Source of the DNA: DATBMA01 sp036555105
GTDB taxonomy: Bacteria; Actinomycetota; Acidimicrobiia; Spongiisociales; ZC4RG35
Direction of reading: 5' to 3'
Length of the DNA: 7,307 bases
NCBI GenBank assembly: GCA_036555105.1
Contig: DATBMA010000052.1
Coordinates: forward strand, 1-7,307
Below, piece by piece: positions 1-6,384 of this stretch. The notes beneath the pieces were generated by a model, which was not told the DNA's origin, ran no database searches, and worked only from the letters and a program-made list of their open reading frames with translations. A program made the translations under genes and the position numbers. Within the stretch, counting starts at the first letter, position 1, and every line of letters starts with the position of its first letter.

Positions 1-17
1 AGTCAGCTTCATGCACA

Positions 18-23
18 TAGAAT
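18..23 (+). promoter_or_regulatory. Candidate -10 box for the lipoprotein gene
   Basis: TAGAAT matches the -10 consensus TATAAT at five of six positions. It would start transcription near position 30, leaving a leader of about 16 bases to the ATG at 46 or 31 bases to the GTG at 61. The -35 region would fall at or beyond the left edge of the window, so it cannot be judged. The call rests on one hexamer in AT-richer DNA. Confidence 0.3.
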
Positions 24-45
24 CTGGTCGCTACTAGGCAGGCGC

Positions 46-1200
46 ATGGAGCAACTTGCCGTGAGAACCGCGCTCTGGAAGGTCCTTGCTCTTGGATTGT
101 TGGTTGCGTGCGGCGGAGTGCCATCCGCTTCGACATCGGTAGGGGGAGCTTCATCGTGGGAGACGATGACGGTGCCGGCCTCCTGGGGAGCGTGTCCCCC
201 AGGCGTCACCGTCGATTTCGACACATTGTCAGGCACCTTGAAGTACACCACTCAGGAATCCGGCTGGGTTGAACTGGACAACGCGACGTCAGCCGATCGC
301 TTGTCTATTGCCGAGCTGGGCTCCCCTCTCGAAGTCCCGGTTGAAGGTGCCCCGGTAGTGGCCGGCAATCCTCAATCCAATATCGCCCTGCTGTCACCGG
401 ACGTCGTCGCGTCCTCTCTGGAGGCTGTTGGAATGGGAGCATCCCTTCTCCTTTGGGTGAGTCCCGACGAGGGTTGGCCAATCGCCGTATTTGACAATGG
501 GGCTGTGGCGTGGTTGGGAACCTGTGCGGCCGGCTTCACGGATCTCCTGTGGCAGGTTCTGGCGGATTCGAATTCCGATCAGACCCCGGCGGACTTCATA
601 CGCGCCGCATTGATGCTCGATAGTCCTGAGTACCAGGCGATCAGGGACTGGGAAGAGGAGAGACTCTCATCGCCTGCCACACAGAAATGGATCGACGTTG
701 ATCCAAGGTCCAGGATCATAGAACTACCTGATGCACCCCAAGAGGTCTTGGATCAACTCCAAGTTGCTGAGTTGGTGCTGGATCTATCTCCGGATTGGGA
801 CGCCGTCTCAGGAGTGATCTGCCCATTTGCACCCGACATGGGGTGGTCAGCATGTGTGGTGGCAGACTCGGCCCAGAAGCAGGGCTTCCTTCCAACGCTG
901 CTTCCTCACATCGTCGATGGCGTGGGCATCGAACTCTGGCTCTTGAACGATGACGCCGATATCCACGTACCCATCGGCCGACTTGGCACGATTGGATGGG
1001 AGGTGCTCAGAACCAGCATTGATTCTGGGCAGGCCCTCTACGTGAGTTTGGGCGAGGTTCCTACTGCAGCTCAGGAGTTGGAATCGTGGTTACAAGGCCA
1101 GGGCCGCGAACTCGAGTCGCGTCTTCTTGGAGTCGAAGAGACAAGTGCGCTGCGCGAGCAAATGAACCGCAGCCCAGCTGTCGAAACGAATGAGCCCTAG
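46..1200 (+). CDS. Putative secreted lipoprotein of unknown function
   Basis: I do not recognise the family. The 384-residue product opens with a lipoprotein signal peptide: a charged start (R7, K12), a hydrophobic run over residues 13-20, and the lipobox L-V-A-C with the acylatable cysteine at C22. A Ser/Gly-rich linker (about 23-37) follows, as is usual for proteins tethered to the outer face of the membrane. Four further cysteines (C50, C160, C259, C270) could form two disulfides after export. The body is acidic and rich in Trp; the last 40 or so residues look helical and charged. There are no further membrane segments and no catalytic motif I can name. The start is uncertain. The ATG at 46 has only a weak AGG upstream, whereas GTG at 61 has GGAG nine bases before it and gives a more typical n-region (Met-Arg-Thr). 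Composition differs from the neighbours: I count 66 G/C in bases 601-720, and A- or T-ending codons are common. This suggests a less conserved or acquired gene. It reads as a monocistron. Confidence 0.8.
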   Translation: MEQLAVRTALWKVLALGLLVACGGVPSASTSVGGASSWETMTVPASWGACPPGVTVDFDTLSGTLKYTTQESGWVELDNATSADRLSIAELGSPLEVPVEGAPVVAGNPQSNIALLSPDVVASSLEAVGMGASLLLWVSPDEGWPIAVFDNGAVAWLGTCAAGFTDLLWQVLADSNSDQTPADFIRAALMLDSPEYQAIRDWEEERLSSPATQKWIDVDPRSRIIELPDAPQEVLDQLQVAELVLDLSPDWDAVSGVICPFAPDMGWSACVVADSAQKQGFLPTLLPHIVDGVGIELWLLNDDADIHVPIGRLGTIGWEVLRTSIDSGQALYVSLGEVPTAAQELESWLQGQGRELESRLLGVEETSALREQMNRSPAVETNEP

Positions 1201-1235
1201 GTCTTCGTTCGGCGGCGCCACCTGTTGACTTGGTC

Positions 1236-1255
1236 CCCCAAACTGACCCTTGGGG
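1236..1255 (+). terminator. Small stem-loop after the lipoprotein gene, possible weak terminator
   Basis: CCCCAA (1236-1241) and TTGGGG (1250-1255) are perfect reverse complements around an 8-base loop, 35 bases after the lipoprotein stop codon. The stem is only 6 bp and is followed by CGTGCCTTCTT rather than a T-run, so intrinsic termination would be weak at best. It is the only hairpin I find between the lipoprotein gene and lepA, where a transcript end is expected. Confidence 0.3.
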
Positions 1256-1299
1256 CGTGCCTTCTTGCCAGTGACCGGTTAGAGCCGTCTCTGCTTTCC

Positions 1300-1305
1300 T
1301 AGGTT
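1300..1305 (+). promoter_or_regulatory. Weak -10-like hexamer before lepA
   Basis: TAGGTT fits the loose actinobacterial -10 pattern TAnnnT and ends 9 bases before the lepA ATG, which would give a leaderless or nearly leaderless mRNA. The lepA start also lacks a convincing Shine-Dalgarno sequence, which agrees with this. There is no good -35 partner. A TTGACT at 1225-1230 resembles a -35 box but has no suitable -10 box 16-19 bases downstream. Confidence 0.22.
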
Positions 1306-1314
1306 CTCCCACCA

Positions 1315-3123
1315 ATGACCCCATCGACGCGCATCCGTAACTTCTCGATCATCGCCCACATCGACCATGGCAAGTCGACGCTGGCCGACCGGCTGCTGGA
1401 GATGACGGGGGCGATCCCGGCCAGGGAGATGCGCGAGCAGATGCTCGACTCGATGGACATCGAGCGTGAGCGCGGCATCACCATCAAGGCCCAGGCGGTC
1501 CGGCTTCCGTACACAGGACGCGACGGCGAGGAGTACATCCTCAACCTGATCGACACCCCCGGTCACGTCGACTTCAGCTACGAGGTCTCCAGGTCCCTGG
1601 CCGCATGCGAAGGCGCGCTGCTGCTGGCAGACGCTGTGCAAGGCGTGCAGGCCCAGACCCTGGCCAATGCCTATATGGCGATCGGCGCCGGCCTCGAAGT
1701 GATTCCCGCTCTCAACAAGATCGACCTGGCGGCGGCCGATCCCGAGCGAGTGGCGGGCGAGCTCGCCGCCGTCTTGGGGGGCGACCCCTCCGAGGTAAGG
1801 GCGGTGTCGGCCAAGACCGGCGAAGGGGTGGCGGACCTGCTCGAGGAGATCGTTGCCAGGGTCCCCCCGCCCCAGGGCAACCCCGATGCACCGCTCCGGG
1901 CACTCGTCTTCGACTCCTACTTCGACTCGTACCGCGGCGTGGTCTGCTACGTGCGAGTCGTGGACGGGGTGCTCACCGCCGGCACCCGTCTCAAGTCGAT
2001 GGCTACCGGAGAGAACCACGAGGCCAGCGAGGTCGGGGTGCTCACCCCGAGTGCGCAACCGGTTGCCTCTCTGGGCCCGGGTGAGGTCGGCTATCTCATC
2101 ACCGGCATCAAGGAGATACGGCGGATCAAGGTGGGCGACACCATCACCACCTCCAGCGGGGCGGCGACCTCTCCCTTGCCGGGCTACGCCGAACCCAAGC
2201 CGATGGTCTATTCCGGTCTCTTCCCAACGGACGGCGACGACTTCGAGCGGCTCCGCGAAGCGCTGGAACGATTGCGCCTCAACGACGCCTCACTGCACTA
2301 CGAGCCAGAGACATCGCGGGCGCTTGGCTTTGGTTTCCGCTGTGGGTTCCTGGGGTTGTTGCACATGGACATCGTCCGCGAGAGGCTTGAGCGGGAGTAC
2401 GGCCTCGACCTGGTCGCCACCGCTCCGTCGGTCGCTTTCCGGGTGAACCTCACGACCGGCGAGCAGGTCGAGGTTCGCTCACCCCAGGACCTGCCTGAGC
2501 CGACCGCCAGAGCCTCGATAGAAGAGCCGTACGTGAGGGTGATGGTCATCGCCCCCTCCGAGTTCCTCGGCACGGTGATGGATCTGGCCCAGACCCGACG
2601 CGGGGAGGGAGGCTCGTTCCACTACCTGGGCCCGGAGCGGGTCGAGATGACCTATCAGCTGCCGCTCTCCGAGGTGGTGTTCGACTTCTTCGACCAGCTG
2701 AAGTCGCGCTCACGCGGCTACGCCTCCCTCGACTACGAGCCATCTGGTTACCGGGTGTCCGATCTGGTCAGGGTCGACATCCTGCTCAACGCGATACCTG
2801 TCGACGCCTTCTCTGCGATCGTCCATCGCGACGAGGCCAACGCCTACGGGAAGGCAATGGTCGAGAAGCTGCGGGAGCTGATTCCCCGCCAGCTGTTCGA
2901 CGTGCCGATCCAGGCAGCCACCGGAGGCAGGGTCGTGGCCAGGGAGACCGTGAAGGCGAAGCGCAAGGACGTCCTCGCCAAGTGCTACGGCGGGGACATC
3001 ACCCGCAAGAAGAAGCTGCTCGAACGCCAGAAAGAGGGCAAGAAGCGCATGAAGATGGTCGGCTCGGTTGAGGTGCCGCAGGAGGCCTTCGTAGCTGCAC
3101 TGAAGATCGAGTCGCGCAAGTGA
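1315..3123 (+). CDS. lepA: Elongation factor 4 (LepA), ribosome-associated GTPase
   Basis: LepA is a translational GTPase that binds the ribosome; it has been assigned a back-translocation role and also a role in 30S subunit assembly. All five G motifs are visible: the P-loop AHIDHGKST (residues 14-22), the switch I segment RGITIKAQ (53-60), DTPGH (80-84), NKID (134-137) and SAKTG (165-169). Domain II and the EF-G-like domains III and V follow. The LepA-specific C-terminal domain includes YGGDITRKKK from about 558 and a lysine-rich stretch to about 580. At 602 residues it is the normal family length and looks intact. The ATG at 1315 puts IRNFSIIAH at the usual distance from the N terminus, though no good ribosome binding site precedes it. 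It is the first gene of a pair with hemW: the last base of its final Lys codon and its TGA form the GTGA that starts hemW. The P-loop and C-terminal signature exclude EF-G, TypA and RF3. Confidence 0.98.
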   Translation: MTPSTRIRNFSIIAHIDHGKSTLADRLLEMTGAIPAREMREQMLDSMDIERERGITIKAQAVRLPYTGRDGEEYILNLIDTPGHVDFSYEVSRSLAACEGALLLADAVQGVQAQTLANAYMAIGAGLEVIPALNKIDLAAADPERVAGELAAVLGGDPSEVRAVSAKTGEGVADLLEEIVARVPPPQGNPDAPLRALVFDSYFDSYRGVVCYVRVVDGVLTAGTRLKSMATGENHEASEVGVLTPSAQPVASLGPGEVGYLITGIKEIRRIKVGDTITTSSGAATSPLPGYAEPKPMVYSGLFPTDGDDFERLREALERLRLNDASLHYEPETSRALGFGFRCGFLGLLHMDIVRERLEREYGLDLVATAPSVAFRVNLTTGEQVEVRSPQDLPEPTARASIEEPYVRVMVIAPSEFLGTVMDLAQTRRGEGGSFHYLGPERVEMTYQLPLSEVVFDFFDQLKSRSRGYASLDYEPSGYRVSDLVRVDILLNAIPVDAFSAIVHRDEANAYGKAMVEKLRELIPRQLFDVPIQAATGGRVVARETVKAKRKDVLAKCYGGDITRKKKLLERQKEGKKRMKMVGSVEVPQEAFVAALKIESRK

Positions 3124-4286
3124 CGGCGGCCCTCGCTCCCGACTCGGCCGCTCTGGCCGATGCCGCCCACGCCTGGTCGACTGCCTACGTCCACGTTCCC
3201 TTCTGCGCAAGGGTCTGCCCGTACTGCGACTTCGCAGTGAGTGTGGGATCAGACCACCTGGCCGGCCGGTTCGTCGATGCAGTGGTGGCCGAGATCGAGG
3301 CTGCTCCTGCATGGCCCGCCCTCGACGCGGTGTACCTGGGGGGAGGAACCCCTTCGCGGCTCAGTGCCGAGCAGGCCGCCCGGATCTTGCGGGCATTGCG
3401 ATCGCGGCCCGGGCTCGCCGCCGACGCCCAGGTCTCCTTGGAGGCCAACCCGGAGGACTGGATCCCGGCTCATTCCGCTGCTCTGAGATCCGCCGGCTTC
3501 AACCGGGTGTCGCTCGGCGCCCAGAGCTTCGACGACGATGTGTTGAGGCGGCTGGGCCGGGTCCACTCGGCAGAGGACACCCGGCGGGCGGTGGCGGCCT
3601 CCCGCATCGCCGGTTACGCCTCGGTCAATCTGGACCTGATCTTCGGGACGGCAGGCGAGACCCTCGAGTCATGGCGCGCCACGTTGGAGGAAGCCCTCTT
3701 GCTCCAGCCTGATCACGTCTCCTGCTACGCGTTGACCGTCGAGCTCGGCACCAGGCTCGGCCGGGAGGTGGCGGCTGGCGCAGCGGCTCCCGATCCTGAT
3801 CTCCAAGCCGACATGTACGAGCTGGCAGTGGAGCTGCTGGGGGCTGCCGGAATGGTTCGCTACGAGGTCTCCAACTGGGCCCGCCCAGGCCACGAGTGCA
3901 GATACAACCTGGCGGTCTGGGCCGGAGCGGAGTACCTGGCGTTCGGGCCCGCCGCCCATCGCCACGTCGGTGGTATCCGCAGCCGCAACTTGCGCCGGCT
4001 CAGTGACTATCTGGAAGAGGTCGAGGCCGGGCGCTCCCCGGCCCGGGGAGATGAGCACCTGGACGGCTGGGGGGCCGAGGTGGAGCGGGTCTTCCTCGGC
4101 CTCAGGCGGACGGCGGGAGTCGAGGCGGGCAGAGCAGGGCTGGCCCTGGCCGGCTCGGCCGAGGGCAGGAGGTTGCTGGACGCCGGAGTGCTGGCCGTCG
4201 AGGGCGAGCGCCTTGTGGTCAGGCGCCCTCTACTGACCGACGCCGCCGAGCGCGCACTGTTATCACTCCCACCGGCCGACCGCTAA
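3120..4286 (+). CDS. hemW: HemW, radical SAM haem chaperone (HemN-like)
   Basis: HemW binds a 4Fe-4S cluster and SAM and passes haem to respiratory proteins. It is often misannotated as oxygen-independent coproporphyrinogen oxidase. The cluster motif C29-x3-C33-x2-C36 is followed by D37-F38, which is the HemW pattern; true HemN has a further cysteine there. Other family blocks are YLGGGTPS (72-79, SAM-binding glycines), EANPEDW, RVSLGAQSFDD, NLDLIFG, CYALTVELGT and RYEVSNWA. The C-terminal HemN_C-like domain follows. The 388-residue length is normal. The block usually written HNxxYW reads Y262-N-L-A-V-W267, so the conserved His is Tyr and the later Tyr is Val. The GTG start overlaps the lepA stop by four bases (GTGA), implying translational coupling; the first 21 residues are a nonconserved Ala-rich extension. 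Its last ten codons also contain the CIRCE operator for hrcA, including a rare TTA leucine codon (L381). Confidence 0.95.
   Translation: MTAALAPDSAALADAAHAWSTAYVHVPFCARVCPYCDFAVSVGSDHLAGRFVDAVVAEIEAAPAWPALDAVYLGGGTPSRLSAEQAARILRALRSRPGLAADAQVSLEANPEDWIPAHSAALRSAGFNRVSLGAQSFDDDVLRRLGRVHSAEDTRRAVAASRIAGYASVNLDLIFGTAGETLESWRATLEEALLLQPDHVSCYALTVELGTRLGREVAAGAAAPDPDLQADMYELAVELLGAAGMVRYEVSNWARPGHECRYNLAVWAGAEYLAFGPAAHRHVGGIRSRNLRRLSDYLEEVEAGRSPARGDEHLDGWGAEVERVFLGLRRTAGVEAGRAGLALAGSAEGRRLLDAGVLAVEGERLVVRRPLLTDAAERALLSLPPADR
4260..4286 (+). promoter_or_regulatory. CIRCE operator (HrcA binding site), degenerate
   Basis: The classical CIRCE element is TTAGCACTC, nine bases, then GAGTGCTAA. Here TTATCACTC (4260-4268), nine bases (4269-4277) and GACCGCTAA (4278-4286) match at 8 of 9 and 7 of 9 positions with exactly the right spacer. 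It lies 9 bases before the hrcA ATG, the expected place for HrcA autoregulation. The right arm ends on the hemW TAA stop, so the operator is entirely inside hemW coding sequence. The two arms pair with each other at only 6 of 9 positions, so affinity may be lower than for a perfect site. Confidence 0.78.
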
Positions 4287-4289
4287 CTT
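4260..4289 (+). promoter_or_regulatory. Candidate hrcA promoter overlapped by CIRCE
   Basis: TTATCA (4260-4265, 4 of 6 to TTGACA) and TAACTT (4284-4289, a TAnnnT-type -10 box) are 18 bases apart. The -10 box ends 6 bases before the hrcA ATG, so transcription would begin at or close to the start codon and give a leaderless message. HrcA bound to CIRCE would cover both boxes and exclude RNA polymerase. An alternative pair is CTGACC (4233-4238) with TGTTAT (4258-4263), but its 19-base spacing is longer. Confidence 0.42.
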
Positions 4290-4295
4290 GATCGC

Positions 4296-5273
4296 ATGCT
4301 GGAGGAGCGTCGAGCAGACGTCCTCCGGGCCCTCGTCGAGGAATTCATCCTGACCGGAGAGCCAGTCTCGTCCCGGTCGATCCTCGAGGGCGCCGGACTG
4401 CAAGTGTCGGCCGCCACCGTGCGAAACGACCTGGCGGCGCTCGAACGCGACGGATACGTGGTTCAACCCCACACCTCGGCCGGGCGGCTCCCAACGGAAG
4501 AGGCCTACCGGTTCTACATCGATCACATCAACCCGGCCCGCTTGAACGCCGCCACCCAGACCCGCATCGCCGACTTTTTCTCTTCAGTCGAGCGTGAGAT
4601 CTCACGGCTGCTCAAGAAGACCTCGCAACTGCTCGCCGAGATCACCCACTACCCGGCCGTCGTGGTGGGCCCGCCACCCCGACAGGAGACCATTCGAGCC
4701 GTCGACCTCGTGCAACTGGGCCCCAAAGCGGTGTTGGTGGTGACGGTCACCGGCTCCGGCCATGTAGTCCAGGAAGTCTGTGAGCTCCAATTCGAGTTGA
4801 CCGAAGACGAGTTGACCGATGCGGAAGGGATCCTCAAGTCGATGATCAAGGGACGGCCAGGGGACTCGGCTGAGCCGGGCCGCGTCCCCGACCGGGTGCG
4901 CACGGCCGCGGCGGCGGCGGCCGAAGCAGTGGCGAGAGCGGTCGACTCCGAAGCCGACGTGTTCGTCGGCGGCGCCCCGCAAATGGCCTCTGCCTGGAAA
5001 GACCTTCAGGTCGTGCAACAAGTGTTGGAAGTCTTGGAACGGGAAACCGAGCTCCTGCGGTTGGTGTCCGCCCCGCCGGGCACCACGATCAGGATCGGTC
5101 GGGAGCTTCCGGGTGGCGAGGATGTCGACCTGGCGGTGGTGTCGACCACTTATGAGGCAGCCGGAGCCGGCGGGACGATCGGGGTGATCGGCCCGATGCG
5201 GATGGACTACCGCAAGACGATCACAGCCGTCGAGCGGGTAGGGAAGGAATTGGGCGAGCGCATCTCGTCCTGA
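4296..5273 (+). CDS. hrcA: HrcA, heat-inducible transcription repressor
   Basis: HrcA binds CIRCE operators and represses chaperone genes; in many bacteria its activity depends on GroEL, so it drops out when the chaperonin is busy with unfolded protein. The N-terminal winged helix covers roughly residues 1-70, with the family block TVRNDLAALERDGYVVQPHTSAGRLPT at 41-67 containing the recognition helix and wing. A central GAF-like dimerisation region follows, including YPAVVVGPP and the RAVDLVQLGP stretch. The closing family signature IGPMRMDY is at 298-305, then the terminal helix. The 325-residue length is slightly short but complete. The ATG gives the standard MLEER start. No Shine-Dalgarno sequence precedes it, which suits a leaderless transcript from the promoter proposed at 4260-4289 or coupling to hemW, whose stop is 9 bases upstream. 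dnaJ begins 6 bases after its stop, so the two are almost certainly co-transcribed under CIRCE control. Confidence 0.97.
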   Translation: MLEERRADVLRALVEEFILTGEPVSSRSILEGAGLQVSAATVRNDLAALERDGYVVQPHTSAGRLPTEEAYRFYIDHINPARLNAATQTRIADFFSSVEREISRLLKKTSQLLAEITHYPAVVVGPPPRQETIRAVDLVQLGPKAVLVVTVTGSGHVVQEVCELQFELTEDELTDAEGILKSMIKGRPGDSAEPGRVPDRVRTAAAAAAEAVARAVDSEADVFVGGAPQMASAWKDLQVVQQVLEVLERETELLRLVSAPPGTTIRIGRELPGGEDVDLAVVSTTYEAAGAGGTIGVIGPMRMDYRKTITAVERVGKELGERISS

Positions 5274-5279
5274 CCCGCG

Positions 5280-6374
5280 ATGCGCAAGGACTACTACGCG
5301 ACCCTCGGCGTGCCGCGAGACGCCAGCCAGGAGGACATCAAACGCGCTTTTCGCCGGATGGCGCGCGAGACCCATCCTGACGCCAACCCCGAGGACCCCG
5401 GCAGCGCCGCCTTCAGGGAGGTGGCCGAGGCCTACGAGGTGCTCAATGACCCTGTGCGCCGCCGCGCATACGACCGAGGGGAAGTATTCGACTTCGGTGA
5501 CTTGTTCGGGGGCGGGGGGTTGGAGGACCTGATCAGGTCGGTCTTCGGAGAGTCCAACTTCTTTGGGGACGGCGGCTTCTTCGGCAACACCAGGCCGGCC
5601 CCGCTGCGGGGCCGTGACCTGCTGGTGCGGGCCGAAGTGGACCTGTTCGTGGCTGCCTTCGGTGGTGAGACCGAGGTGTCGCTGCGAACCTCGGTCGACT
5701 GCGACGTGTGTGCCGGCGAGGGTGCTGCCCCTGGGACCCAGGCCATCACCTGTCCTACCTGCGGCGGGACCGGCACCGTGCGCCTCGCCCGCCGCGGGTT
5801 GCTGGGGACGATGATGACGGTGAGTTCGTGCGGGACCTGTGGGGGCCTTGGCACAGTCGTGGCCGAGGCCTGCCGGGAGTGCCGTGGCAGCGGCTTCGTG
5901 GACGGGCAGCGCACCGTCCGAGTCGAGGTGCCGGCCGGAGTCGGCGACGGGGCGCGGTTGCGCCTGACCGGGCTCGGTGAATCGGTGGGACGCCGCGGCA
6001 GCCCGGGTGACCTCCACGTCGAAATCCACACACGGCCGCATCCCCACCTCGCCCGCGCCGGCGACGACCTTGTGTATGTCACGAGCGTGGGTGTGGCAGG
6101 AGCGGTGCTCGGCGCCAGCATGGAGGTGCCGTTGCTGGAAGGGGGGACCGAGCGCCTCGATGTCCCCGCCGGTACGCAGCCCGGATCCGAGTTTCGGTTG
6201 AAGGGCCTCGGCGCCAACCACTTGGGGCGTAGAGGGCGCGGCGACATGCGGGTCATCGTCAATGTCGACGTCCCCACCAACCTCAGCAATGAGGAGGAGG
6301 ACGCCCTCCGGGAGTTTGCCCGCCTGCGGGGAGAGGAGCACCGCCAGCCTGCCCGGCGCCGTTGGGGCAAGTAG
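5280..6374 (+). CDS. dnaJ: Chaperone DnaJ (type I Hsp40, dnaJ2-type by context)
   Basis: DnaJ delivers unfolded proteins to DnaK and stimulates its ATPase. The J domain spans about residues 3-68 with the essential HPD at 32-34. A short Gly/Phe-rich region (about 70-105) follows, then the zinc-binding domain. All four CxxCxGxG-type repeats are present, with cysteine pairs at C141/C144, C158/C161, C184/C187 and C198/C201. The C-terminal substrate-binding domains extend from about 205. At 364 residues it is a little shorter than E. coli DnaJ but has every domain. Actinobacteria typically carry one dnaJ beside dnaK-grpE and a second beside hrcA; linkage to hrcA and rsmE with no dnaK nearby marks this as the second type, as inferred from gene order. 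The ATG is 6 bases after the hrcA stop and lacks a ribosome binding site, so translation is probably coupled to hrcA. Confidence 0.97.
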   Translation: MRKDYYATLGVPRDASQEDIKRAFRRMARETHPDANPEDPGSAAFREVAEAYEVLNDPVRRRAYDRGEVFDFGDLFGGGGLEDLIRSVFGESNFFGDGGFFGNTRPAPLRGRDLLVRAEVDLFVAAFGGETEVSLRTSVDCDVCAGEGAAPGTQAITCPTCGGTGTVRLARRGLLGTMMTVSSCGTCGGLGTVVAEACRECRGSGFVDGQRTVRVEVPAGVGDGARLRLTGLGESVGRRGSPGDLHVEIHTRPHPHLARAGDDLVYVTSVGVAGAVLGASMEVPLLEGGTERLDVPAGTQPGSEFRLKGLGANHLGRRGRGDMRVIVNVDVPTNLSNEEEDALREFARLRGEEHRQPARRRWGK

Positions 6375-6384
6375 CCGGAACGGC

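Noticed and set aside
1225..1253. TTGACT as the -35 box of a lepA promoter
   Set aside because: The hexamer is good, but the sequence 16-19 bases downstream has no -10-like box, being GC-rich and part of a stem-loop.
1279..2058. A 259-codon minus-strand open frame opposite lepA
   Set aside because: It is the antisense shadow of the lepA GTPase domain; the composition is biased and no domain is recognisable.
5508..5525. G-rich run (G5-C-G6-TT-GG-A-GG) in dnaJ as a G-quadruplex or slippage site
   Set aside because: It encodes the glycine run of the Gly/Phe-rich linker. Only two tracts of three or more G are present, and the reading frame is intact on both sides.
4602..6341. A 579-codon open frame on the minus strand opposite hrcA and dnaJ
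   Set aside because: It lies antisense to two clearly homologous genes. Its product is low-complexity His/Arg/Gly/Pro-rich sequence with no family signature, as expected from the complement of GC-rich codons. There is no ribosome binding site or promoter I would trust.
6262..6384. An upstream extension of rsmE inside the end of dnaJ
   Set aside because: The frame is open from an ATG at 6262, but the added residues are Ser/Arg-rich read-through of dnaJ codons and do not resemble the RsmE N terminus. Homology starts at the GTG at 6385.
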